Source: Paracoccaceae bacterium
GTDB lineage: Bacteria; Pseudomonadota; Alphaproteobacteria; Rhodobacterales; Rhodobacteraceae
Assembly (NCBI GenBank): GCA_024742655.1
Contig: JANSYB010000231.1
Location: 1 to 5,085, forward strand
Direction: 5' to 3'
DNA length: 5,085 nucleotides
Under the pieces are notes generated by a model. That model did not search any database. It was not told where the DNA came from and saw only the letters and a list, made by a program, of their open reading frames with translations. Positions 1 to 5,085 of this stretch are shown here, in pieces (position 1 is the first letter of the stretch; the number at the start of each line of letters is the position of its first letter). A program made the translations under genes and the position numbers.

Positions 1-5
1 CAAAC

Positions 6-10
6 GGAGG
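6..10 (+). promoter_or_regulatory. Ribosome binding site of the ammonia-lyase-like gene
   Basis: GGAGG sits 6 nt before the ATG at 17, an ideal Shine-Dalgarno spacing, and fixes that start codon. Only 16 bases precede the gene in this window, so no promoter can be assessed. The gene may be internal to an operon that starts further left. Confidence 0.85.
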
Positions 11-16
11 GGCAGG

Positions 17-1048
17 ATGCAAATACTTGAAAACACATGGCGCGGCGCGGGCCTGGATCATGCGGATCTGGCCGAGATTCCCGCACCCAGCATCGATGCC
101 GGTGCGCCCGAGCGTCTTTTGGCGCGTTGCCCGGCGGCGGCTGAAACACCATTGACCCCTCTGGCCGGGTTCGGCGCCCGGGTCTGGGCCAAGGATGAGC
201 GCGAACGCATGGGGCTGGGCAGCTTCAAGGCGCTTGGCGCGGCTTATGTGATCGCCCACGAGGCCGCCGCGACCGGGGCTGAGGATATGGCCAGGGCATT
301 GGCGGGGCGGACCTATGTGACCGCCAGTGCGGGCAATCACGGCATGTCGGTGGCGGCCGGCGCGCGGATCTTCGGCGCCGAGGCCGTGATCTACCTGGCC
401 GAGACGGTGCCGGAGGGCTTTGCCGAGCGGTTGCGGGCCAAGGGCGCTCAGGTGGTGCGCGCGGGCGCGGAGTACGAGGCCAGCATGGCTGCGGCGGCCA
501 GGGCGGCGGATGACAATGGCTGGACGCTTTTGTCGGACAGTTCCTGGCCCGGGTATACCGACCTGCCGCACCGTTTGATGGAGGGGTATCTGGCCATGGC
601 CGCCGAGGCCGCCCGCCAGATGCCAGAGGCACCGACGCATATCCTGTTGCAGGCCGGGGTCGGCGGGCTGGCCGGTGCGTGCGCCGCCTATTTCCGGCAG
701 GTCTGGGGGGACGCGCCGCAAATCCTCGTGGTCGAACCCGACGCAGCGCCCGCGCTGCAGGCCAGCATCAAGGCGGGACAGGCGGTTGCGACGACGGGGC
801 CGGTGTCGTGCATGGGGCGGCTGGATTGCAAGGAGCCGTCGCTGATCGCGCTGAAGGGGCTGGCACGCGATGCCGATGCTTTTGTCACCATCACCGAGGA
901 CGAGGCAAAGGACGTGCTGCCCATGCTGGCCGAACAGGGCATGGCGACGACCGAATCCGGCGCGGCGGGGCTTGCGGCCCTGCGCCTGATGGACCTGCCC
1001 GAGGATGCCCGTGTCCTGTGCATCGTCAGCGAGATGGCCGAGGCATGA
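17..1048 (+). CDS. Diaminopropionate ammonia-lyase-like PLP-dependent enzyme
   Basis: A 343-residue fold-type II PLP enzyme of the threonine synthase/dehydratase superfamily, closest by motif to diaminopropionate ammonia-lyase (E. coli YgeX/DpaL). That enzyme turns 2,3-diaminopropionate into pyruvate and two ammonia in the cytosol. Visible motifs: KDERERMGLGSFK with Schiff-base Lys71; SAGNHG at 104-109 (cofactor ring contact); DSSWPGYTDLP from Asp174, typical of this subfamily; the glycine-rich phosphate loop AGVGGLAG at 213-220; ESGAAGLAAL from 313. Compared with my recollection of the ~398-residue E. coli enzyme, it is shorter at the C-terminus. Asp120 of the TDGNHG motif is Ala105 here, and the terminal STEGDTD-like segment is replaced by SEMAEA. 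The superfamily is secure, but the exact substrate is not; another 3-substituted or hydroxy amino acid is possible. The stop overlaps the next ATG (ATGA), indicating coupled translation with the M24 hydrolase. Confidence 0.85.
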   Translation: MQILENTWRGAGLDHADLAEIPAPSIDAGAPERLLARCPAAAETPLTPLAGFGARVWAKDERERMGLGSFKALGAAYVIAHEAAATGAEDMARALAGRTYVTASAGNHGMSVAAGARIFGAEAVIYLAETVPEGFAERLRAKGAQVVRAGAEYEASMAAAARAADDNGWTLLSDSSWPGYTDLPHRLMEGYLAMAAEAARQMPEAPTHILLQAGVGGLAGACAAYFRQVWGDAPQILVVEPDAAPALQASIKAGQAVATTGPVSCMGRLDCKEPSLIALKGLARDADAFVTITEDEAKDVLPMLAEQGMATTESGAAGLAALRLMDLPEDARVLCIVSEMAEA

Positions 1049-2175
1049 ACCGCGGTTTCGCGCAGGCGGAATACCGGGCGCGCGTCGCGCGGGCACAGGC
1101 GCGGATGCAGGATGCGGGCCTTGGCGCGCTTTTGCTGACGACAGAGGCGGATGTGCGGTACTTCACCGGGTTCCTGACGCGGTTCTGGGAAAGCCCGAGC
1201 CGGCCGTGGTTTCTCGTGCTGCCCGTGCAGGGTGACCCGGTGGCCGTGATTCCGTCCATCGGCGCGGCGCTCATGGCGAAAACCTGGATCGCGGATATCC
1301 GGACATGGTCGGCCCCGAACCCTGCCGATGACGGTGTCAGCCTGCTGGCCGACACGCTGCGCAAGGTGGGCGGGCCGGTGGGCGTTCCGTCCGGCTATGA
1401 AACCCATCTGCGGATGCCGCTGGCCGATTTCGAACGGGTCAGGACGGCGGGCGGGCTGGTGTTTGCGGATGACGGGGGCATTGTCGCGGGGTTGCGGGCA
1501 ATCAAGTCGGAGGCCGAGATCAGCAAGATCGCGGACACCTGCACCATCGCCGGGCGCGCCTTTGCGCGTATGGCCGAGATCGCGGGCGAGGGCGTGCCCT
1601 TGTCTCAGGTGTTTCGCGATTTTCAACGCCTGCTGCTGGAGGAAGGGGCGGACTGGGTGCCCTATATCGCCGGCGGGGCGGGGCCAGACGGATATGGCGA
1701 CGTGATATCTCCGGCATCGGATGCGCCGCTGCGGGCGGGCGACGTGATGATGCTGGACACCGGCGCGGTGCGTGACGGGTATTTCTGCGACTATGACCGG
1801 AATTTTGCCATCGGGCGTGCCTCGGCATCTGCGCAGGACGGGTATGCCCGTCTGATCGAAGCGACACAGGCTGCGTTCGAGATGGCGCGGCCGGGCGTGC
1901 GGGCCTGCGACCTGTGGCGCGTCATGGCCGATATCGTCGGCGCAGGAGAAGAGGCCGGACGGCTGGGTCATGCGCTTGGCATGCAATTGACCGAAGGGCT
2001 GTCGCTGACCCCGCACGACAAGACCGAACTGTGCGCCGGTATGGTCCTGACATTGGAGCCGGGGGTCGAAATCCGGCCCGGAACGATCATGGTGCACGAG
2101 GAAAACATCGCGATCACCGAGGGCGTGGCGCGACGGTTGTCGCCCTTTGCCGGCCCGGGCCTGCCGGTTATCTGA
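1045..2175 (+). CDS. M24 family metallohydrolase (Xaa-Pro peptidase/creatinase fold)
   Basis: A 376-residue protein with the two-domain M24 layout: an N-terminal creatinase-like domain (about 8-145) and a C-terminal pita-bread domain (about 155-370). All five dinuclear metal ligands can be placed: Asp238 (LDTGA), Asp249 (CDYDRNF), His309 (GHALG), Glu338 (LEPG) and Glu352 (HEEN). So a metal-dependent cytosolic hydrolase of a peptide, amide or cyclic amide bond is likely. However, the second histidine of the usual GHGxGxxxHE motif is Thr316, and no histidine is seen where prolidases carry their other substrate-binding histidine (around 210-222). A classical Xaa-Pro aminopeptidase activity is therefore uncertain. 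The start at 1045 is chosen because it overlaps the upstream stop by 4 bp and places the N-terminus (FAQAEYRARVARAQARM) where family members begin; the same frame stays open further upstream but only inside the lyase gene. Co-transcription with the lyase suggests one catabolic route. Confidence 0.85.
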   Translation: MNRGFAQAEYRARVARAQARMQDAGLGALLLTTEADVRYFTGFLTRFWESPSRPWFLVLPVQGDPVAVIPSIGAALMAKTWIADIRTWSAPNPADDGVSLLADTLRKVGGPVGVPSGYETHLRMPLADFERVRTAGGLVFADDGGIVAGLRAIKSEAEISKIADTCTIAGRAFARMAEIAGEGVPLSQVFRDFQRLLLEEGADWVPYIAGGAGPDGYGDVISPASDAPLRAGDVMMLDTGAVRDGYFCDYDRNFAIGRASASAQDGYARLIEATQAAFEMARPGVRACDLWRVMADIVGAGEEAGRLGHALGMQLTEGLSLTPHDKTELCAGMVLTLEPGVEIRPGTIMVHEENIAITEGVARRLSPFAGPGLPVI

Positions 2176-2623
2176 GCGCGCAGGCCAAGAGCGGCAGATC
2201 ACGCCCCGGCACAGAGGCGGAGGGGCGCACCCCGATGCGCCGCGCACCCATGCGACGGTAAAACCCCTCGGCCTGTGGATCGGACTGGATCAAAAGGCGC
2301 CGCGCGCCCGCGTGGCGGGCAGCGTCACGGCACCAAAGCATCAACCTGCGACCCAGGCCGCGCCCCATCAGGGCCGGCTCGATGAACAGAAGGTCGATCT
2401 CGGCCTCGTCCTTTTGCAGGGCAATCGCCGCGACACCGGCTCTCGCCTCACCGAGAACGGCAACGATCATCGGGTTGTCCAGATGCGCCTCCGTCAGGGT
2501 GAGTTCCGCGCGGCAGGCCTCGAGAAAGGTCGCGTCATAGCCCCAATGCGCCTTGGACCGCAGGCACAGCGCCGAAAGTTCGGGCAGTTCTGAAAGGCGG
2601 GGCGGGCGCAGCGTTATCGACAT
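2168..2623 (-). CDS. GNAT family N-acetyltransferase
   Basis: A 151-residue single-domain acetyltransferase that would move an acetyl group from acetyl-CoA to an amine of unknown identity. The acetyl-CoA pyrophosphate-binding motif is MGRGLGRRL at 86-94, after strand AEIDLLFIEP (74-83). Motif B is PQAEGFYRRMGARRIG (116-131), with Tyr122 in the usual position of the general acid. The N-terminal RSKAHWGYDATFL (22-34) matches a widespread uncharacterised GNAT subgroup. The start is well fixed, since an in-frame TAG at 2633-2635 leaves ATG 2623 as the first possible ATG. No convincing Shine-Dalgarno precedes it, and a candidate promoter lies so close that the mRNA may be leaderless. The last 8 bp overlap the 3' end of the convergent M24 gene. 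The substrate cannot be predicted from sequence. Confidence 0.88.
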   Translation of the reverse strand: MSITLRPPRLSELPELSALCLRSKAHWGYDATFLEACRAELTLTEAHLDNPMIVAVLGEARAGVAAIALQKDEAEIDLLFIEPALMGRGLGRRLMLWCRDAARHAGARRLLIQSDPQAEGFYRRMGARRIGVRPSASVPGRDLPLLACALR

Positions 2624-2631
2624 GCCGAAAG

Positions 2632-2659
2632 ACTATGCGCAATGCGCAAAAATTGTCAT
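2632..2659 (-). promoter_or_regulatory. Candidate promoter of the GNAT gene
   Basis: On the - strand, ATGACA (2659-2654, 5 of 6 to TTGACA) and CATAGT (2637-2632, 4 of 6 to TATAAT) are separated by 16 nt. The expected transcription start falls near 2625, 0-3 nt from the ATG at 2623. This fits the missing Shine-Dalgarno. Sigma-70-like matches in AT-rich DNA are weak evidence. Confidence 0.35.
2636..2648. promoter_or_regulatory. 13-bp palindrome upstream of GNAT, candidate operator
   Basis: TGCGCAATGCGCA is a perfect dyad of two TGCGCA arms around one central base. It lies 13-25 nt before the GNAT start, between the candidate -35 and -10 elements, where a bound repressor would block transcription. 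No regulator can be named. It could also be a chance palindrome in GC-rich DNA, though the surroundings are AT-rich. Confidence 0.35.
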
Positions 2660-2665
2660 CAGAAC

Positions 2666-2693
2666 AAAAAAAGGCCGAGCATAAAGCTCGGCC
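2666..2693 (-). terminator. Intrinsic terminator, distal to LysR (candidate sRNA terminator)
   Basis: A perfect 8-bp stem GGCCGAGC/GCTCGGCC (2693-2686 with 2680-2673 on the - strand) with a 5-nt loop is followed on the - strand by seven T (2672-2666). It is a textbook Rho-independent terminator. It lies about 160 nt beyond the LysR stop and beyond the first terminator at 2781-2805, and 43 nt before the GNAT start. It must therefore either back up the LysR terminator or end a separate short transcript. Confidence 0.85.
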
Positions 2694-2745
2694 GAAGTCC
2701 AACAGGGAGGTATGATGATGGTGCGTTGCCACAACCATCGTCATA
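2666..2745 (-). ncRNA. Candidate small regulatory RNA (~80 nt)
   Basis: Read on the - strand, the segment begins with an 11-of-12-bp hairpin (arms 2745-2734 and 2722-2711, one C/A mismatch, 11-nt loop). A single-stranded linker starting CCTCCCTGTTGG (2710-2694) follows, and then the perfect terminator hairpin with T7. CCTCCC complements Shine-Dalgarno sequences, and this layout (5' hairpin, C-rich seed, terminator) resembles alphaproteobacterial trans-acting sRNAs with anti-SD motifs. A promoter candidate with 17-nt spacing predicts a start at about 2744, right at the hairpin. A strong terminator upstream (2781-2805) separates it from LysR. The alternatives are an extended LysR 3' UTR, or a + strand leader peptide in the same DNA. 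No family can be assigned without a covariance search. Confidence 0.55.
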
Positions 2746-2771
2746 CAAGGCAATTAGGGTCTGTTTTTTGA
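2712..2771 (+). CDS. Possible 19-codon micro-ORF, opposite strand to the sRNA
   Basis: GGAGG (2706-2710) is followed by three in-frame ATGs (2712, 2715, 2718) and an ORF ending at TGA 2769-2771; only the ATG at 2718 has good spacing (7 nt). The peptide, MMMVRCHNHRHTRQLGSVF, has four histidines and one cysteine. No convincing + strand promoter or downstream terminator is visible, and the GGGAGG is simply the complement of the sRNA's C-rich linker. This is a weak call, kept because the helix 2711-2745 would pair fully (with one G-U) in a + strand RNA but has a C/A mismatch in the - strand RNA. Confidence 0.15.
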   Translation: MMMVRCHNHRHTRQLGSVF

Positions 2772-2779
2772 TCAATCAA
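2751..2779 (-). promoter_or_regulatory. Candidate promoter of the sRNA
   Basis: On the - strand, TTGATT (2779-2774) is a fair -35 element, 17 nt upstream of TAATTG (2756-2751). The latter is a poor -10 element (about 2 of 6 to consensus). The predicted start, near 2744, coincides with the first base of the 5' hairpin. The support is positional more than sequence-based. Confidence 0.3.
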
Positions 2780-2780
2780 G

Positions 2781-2805
2781 AAAAAAAATGCTGCGCTTGC
2801 AGCAT
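2781..2805 (-). terminator. Intrinsic terminator of the LysR gene
   Basis: On the - strand a 7-bp stem ATGCTGC/GCAGCAT (2805-2799 with 2794-2788) with a 4-nt loop is followed directly by seven T (2787-2781). It starts 48 nt past the LysR stop and is well placed to end that transcript. Confidence 0.85.
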
Positions 2806-2853
2806 GTCCGATATGTGTTGCGCGCATGGCTCACCTTGCGGCGGGCCGCCCCG

Positions 2854-3759
2854 TCACTCAGATGCTTGTTCTTTAATCGTTTTTCGGTAAATCACGATCT
2901 CTTCCTGCACGAAATCGCGGAACGCGGAAATACGCTTGGAGTGGCGCAATTCCTCCGGGTAGGCGAGGAAAACCGGCACCTCGACCGAATGCACGTCCGG
3001 CAGGATCCGTATCAGGTCGGGAAAGTCCCGGCTGAGATAGTCGGGCAGAACCCCGATTCCGATATTGTGCAGAACGCCCTGCAAGACGCCGAAATAGTTG
3101 TTTACCGTCAACAGGGATGGAATGTCGTAGGTCATCAATTCGCTTACGAGCGTGGCCCCGGCCCCCACCTGCGCCGAACGCGGGTTCTGGCAGAGCAGGC
3201 GGTGATTCTTCAGATCATCCGTCGTTTCGGGCAACCCGTGCTGGCGGATATACTCGGGAGAGGCGAACAGGCACATATGCACGCTCATCAGGCGTTTGCG
3301 GATCAGGTCGGCCTGGCTGGGTTCCTTCATGCGGATGGCGACGTCGGCCTCGCGCATGGGCAGGTCGAGCACGCGTTCCTCGAGCATCAGATCGATATTC
3401 AGATCGGGGTATTTCTCGAACAGCTTGGGCAGGCGGGGCGCCAGCCAAAGCGTGCCGAAACCGATCGTGGTGGTGACGCGCAATTCGCCAAAGACTTCCT
3501 CTTCGCTGTCGCGGATCCGCGCGGTGGCCGTATCGAGGCGTTTCATCATCGCGCGGGTGGCGTCGAACAGAAGCTCTCCCTGTTCGGTGAGAATCAGGCC
3601 CCGGGCATGGCGGTGAAAAAGGATCGTATTGAGCGATTCCTCGAGTGCGCGCACCTGCCGGGACACCGCAGATTGCGACAAATGCAGTTGATCGCCGGCA
3701 TGTGTGAGACTGCCGGCGTCGGCCACGGCGTGAAAGATTCTGAGCTTGTCCCAATCCAT
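2854..3759 (-). CDS. LysR family transcriptional regulator
   Basis: A 301-residue, full-length LysR-type DNA-binding regulator. The winged helix-turn-helix occupies about residues 4-62 (LRIFHAVADAGSLTHAGDQL, then LSQSAVSRQVRALEE, then LTEQGELLF), followed by a linker helix (about 63-89). The effector-binding periplasmic-binding-protein-like domain runs from about 91 to 290 and includes LWLAPRLPKLFEKYPDLNIDL and GIGVLPDYL (234-242). The ligand is unknown. The protein resembles a LysR type conserved across Rhodobacterales, an impression from recognition only. It is transcribed divergently from the indolepyruvate oxidoreductase gene, the classical arrangement for a LysR regulator and its target. 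The ATG at 3759 gives the standard MDWDKLRIF opening; only a weak GAAAG precedes it. A strong terminator follows the stop. Confidence 0.93.
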   Translation of the reverse strand: MDWDKLRIFHAVADAGSLTHAGDQLHLSQSAVSRQVRALEESLNTILFHRHARGLILTEQGELLFDATRAMMKRLDTATARIRDSEEEVFGELRVTTTIGFGTLWLAPRLPKLFEKYPDLNIDLMLEERVLDLPMREADVAIRMKEPSQADLIRKRLMSVHMCLFASPEYIRQHGLPETTDDLKNHRLLCQNPRSAQVGAGATLVSELMTYDIPSLLTVNNYFGVLQGVLHNIGIGVLPDYLSRDFPDLIRILPDVHSVEVPVFLAYPEELRHSKRISAFRDFVQEEIVIYRKTIKEQASE

Positions 3760-3855
3760 TCGTATAACTTTCGATTCAACACTGACGCTTTTGTGAAATA
3801 GCAGAGAAAATCGCCATCTTCACAGCCTTGGCGAGAAAGTTTTCTGAAATAGTGC

Positions 3856-3884
3856 TTCATAGGTCACGAATTATGACCTATTAT
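3856..3884 (+). promoter_or_regulatory. Candidate promoter of the oxidoreductase gene
   Basis: TTCATA (3856-3861) and TATTAT (3879-3884, 5 of 6 to consensus) are 17 nt apart, and the dyad at 3859-3881 lies between and over them. The predicted start is near 3891. A second -10-like TATATT at 3890-3895 lacks a good -35 partner; it might serve an activator-dependent promoter. Confidence 0.35.
3859..3881. promoter_or_regulatory. Inverted repeat in the divergent region, candidate LysR operator
   Basis: ATAGGTCA (3859-3866) and TGACCTAT (3874-3881) form a perfect 8-bp dyad with a 7-nt spacer. Its inner part, TCA-N7-TGA, satisfies the T-N11-A rule for LysR binding boxes (T3864, A3876). It lies 100 bp from the LysR start and 47 bp before the oxidoreductase start. 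It is the most symmetric element in this intergenic region. Another regulator family (GntR or MarR type) could bind such a site instead. Confidence 0.55.
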
Positions 3885-3915
3885 TGATCTATATTCAGGC
3901 ATGAACGCAGCAGGC

Positions 3916-3921
3916 GGGAGG
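3916..3921 (+). promoter_or_regulatory. Ribosome binding site deciding the oxidoreductase start
   Basis: GGGAGG lies 6 nt before the ATG at 3928. The in-frame ATG at 3901 would add nine residues (MNAAGGRRR) but has no Shine-Dalgarno, so 3928 is preferred. Confidence 0.8.
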
Positions 3922-3927
3922 CGTCGC

Positions 3928-5085
3928 ATGGGAAAGCAGCAGATTTCCTTGAATGACCGGCTGGATCTCGAGAAATCTCCGGTTCTTCTGAACGGGACGC
4001 AGGCGCTTGTGCGGCTGATGCTGACGCAGGCCGCGCGGGATCGGACGGCGGGGCTGAACACGGCCGGATATGTCACCGGCTATCGCGGCTCTCCGCTCGG
4101 GGCGGTGGACATGCAGATGGGGCGGGCGGAAAAGGTGCTGGCCCAAGCCAATGTCCGTTTCGAGCCGGGCCTGAACGAGGATCTGGCCGCCACGGCCCTT
4201 TGGGGCACGCAACAGGCGGAACTGCGCGGCGAGGGGCGGTATGACGGTGTGTTCGGGCTCTGGTACGGCAAGGGCCCGGGCGTGGACCGGTCCGGCGACG
4301 TGATGCGCCACGCCAATATGGCCGGCACATCCCCCCATGGCGGCGTGGTCATGGCCATGGGCGATGACCACACCGGGGAAAGCTCGACCGTCTGCCACCA
4401 GTCGGACTGGGCGCTGGTGGATGCCTATATGCCTGTTCTGTCGCCGGCCGGTGTGCAGGAGATTATGGATTACGGGCTATACGGGTTTGCGCTGTCGCGG
4501 TTCGCGGGTGTCTGGTGCGGCCTGAAAACCATGAAGGATACGGTCGAGGTGACCAGCATCGTGGATGGCAGCATCGACAGGATGTCCTTTGTTACCCCGC
4601 AGTTCGACATGCCCGAGGGCGGGCTGAACATCCGGCTGCAGGATCACTGGATCGCGCAGGAAGCGCGCATGATTGACCACAAGAGGTTCGCGGCCGAAGC
4701 CTTTGCGCACGCAAACAAAATAGACAAGCGTGTGTGGGGAAAACCGGGCGCGAAGATCGGGTTCGTCGCCGCCGGCAAGAACTGGCTGGACCTGGTGCAT
4801 GCCCTGGACCTTCTGGGCATCGACGCGGCCGAGGCGGAGCGGTTGGGCCTGACCACCTACAAGGTCGGGCAGACCTTTCCGATGGACATGAGAAGCTTTC
4901 ACGACTGGGCCGAGGGGCTGGACCTGATCGTGGTGGTTGAGGAAAAACGCAAGCTGATCGAGATCCAGATCAAGGAGGCGATTTTCGACGACCGGCGCGG
5001 TCGGCGTGTCTATGGCTGGTACAAGGGCGGGGCGGGAAGCCTGCACCAGGAGGAATTGTTCCCGACGCGCATGGCGCTGGATCCG
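3928..5085 (+). CDS. Indolepyruvate ferredoxin oxidoreductase, fused form (5' part only)
   Basis: The first 386 residues of a protein usually about 1,100-1,170 long in proteobacteria, still open at the window edge. The family is thiamine-pyrophosphate-dependent and oxidatively decarboxylates indolepyruvate and other arylpyruvates to aryl-acetyl-CoA, passing electrons to ferredoxin or a similar acceptor. The visible part is the IorA-like region: GYVTGYRGSPLGAVD (47-61), GLNEDLAATALWGTQQ (81-96), GLWYGKGPGVDRSGDVMRHAN (110-130), MAMGDDHTGESST (142-154) and GLKTMKDTVEV (198-208), all highly characteristic. A second Rossmann-like domain begins at about 275 (KIGFVAAGKNWLDLVHAL). The catalytic TPP-binding and C-terminal gamma-type domains would lie beyond the window, so fusion and intactness cannot be confirmed. 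The expected role is aromatic amino acid catabolism. Divergent LysR and the dyad at 3859-3881 suggest direct regulation. Confidence 0.93.
   Translation, partial: MGKQQISLNDRLDLEKSPVLLNGTQALVRLMLTQAARDRTAGLNTAGYVTGYRGSPLGAVDMQMGRAEKVLAQANVRFEPGLNEDLAATALWGTQQAELRGEGRYDGVFGLWYGKGPGVDRSGDVMRHANMAGTSPHGGVVMAMGDDHTGESSTVCHQSDWALVDAYMPVLSPAGVQEIMDYGLYGFALSRFAGVWCGLKTMKDTVEVTSIVDGSIDRMSFVTPQFDMPEGGLNIRLQDHWIAQEARMIDHKRFAAEAFAHANKIDKRVWGKPGAKIGFVAAGKNWLDLVHALDLLGIDAAEAERLGLTTYKVGQTFPMDMRSFHDWAEGLDLIVVVEEKRKLIEIQIKEAIFDDRRGRRVYGWYKGGAGSLHQEELFPTRMALDP

Noticed and set aside
688..2247. A 519-codon open frame on the - strand opposite the lyase and M24 genes
   Set aside because: It is antisense to two genes with clear family motifs. 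Its translation is rich in Arg, Pro, His and Gln with no recognisable domain, as expected of a shadow frame in GC-rich DNA.
2666..2745. Histidine attenuator leader on the - strand (CAC CAT CAT CAT before a terminator)
   Set aside because: Four consecutive His codons before a T-rich terminator look like a his leader. However, the frame has no stop before the hairpin, no Shine-Dalgarno precedes the ATG, no antiterminator arm is evident, and the downstream gene is a GNAT enzyme rather than a histidine biosynthesis gene.
2788..3801. A 337-codon open frame on the + strand opposite LysR
   Set aside because: It is antisense to an unmistakable full-length LysR gene, begins inside the LysR terminator, and shows no domain.
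3794..3852. Direct repeat TGAAATAG at 3794-3801 and 3845-3852
   Set aside because: An 8-bp repeat 51 bp apart in AT-rich intergenic DNA is compatible with chance. It lacks symmetry and clear placement relative to a promoter.
3901..3927. Earlier in-frame start at 3901 for the oxidoreductase
   Set aside because: It has no Shine-Dalgarno, while ATG 3928 has GGGAGG at 6 nt. The extra residues (MNAAGGRRR) are not family-like and include the translated Shine-Dalgarno itself.
1..5085. Mobile elements, CRISPR arrays, tRNA or rRNA genes
   Set aside because: No transposase or integrase frame, no regularly spaced repeats, and no tRNA- or rRNA-like sequence was seen on either strand.

Overview
This GC-rich window has the gene content and codon style of an alphaproteobacterium, most likely Rhodobacterales (Roseobacter group). 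The assignment rests on two genes: a LysR regulator of a type that looks familiar from that order, and the large fused indolepyruvate ferredoxin oxidoreductase beside it. It is an inference from recognition, not a database result.

Layout. (1) Positions 17-2175, + strand: a translationally coupled pair (ATGA overlap). It encodes a PLP-dependent diaminopropionate ammonia-lyase-like enzyme and an M24 (creatinase/prolidase fold) metallohydrolase. These look like the tail of a small catabolic operon that begins left of the window. Both enzymes keep their cofactor or metal ligands but lack catalytic residues of the best-known family members, so their substrates should be left open. (2) Positions 2168-2623, - strand: a GNAT N-acetyltransferase, convergent with the M24 gene and overlapping it by 8 bp. 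(3) Positions 2624-2853: an AT-rich intergenic region with two separate intrinsic terminators, both reading on the - strand. The one nearer LysR ends the LysR transcript. The second lies about 100 bp further on with no obvious protein gene of its own, and it closes an ~80-nt stretch with a 5' hairpin, a C-rich anti-Shine-Dalgarno-like linker and a plausible promoter. The best reading is a small regulatory RNA gene. (4) Positions 2854-3759, - strand: a full-length LysR-type regulator. (5) Positions 3760-3927: a divergent control region with a clean 8-bp dyad (ATAGGTCA/TGACCTAT) that contains a T-N11-A LysR-type core. (6) Position 3928 to the window end, + strand: the first 386 residues of indolepyruvate ferredoxin oxidoreductase, cut off by the window edge.

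How they fit together. The LysR protein is a natural candidate to control the divergent oxidoreductase gene, which would oxidise arylpyruvates from aromatic amino acid breakdown to aryl-acetyl-CoA. The coupled pair suggests hydrolysis of an amide or peptide-like compound followed by, or paired with, ammonia elimination from an amino acid. The putative sRNA is the least expected element and the best candidate for something undescribed here.
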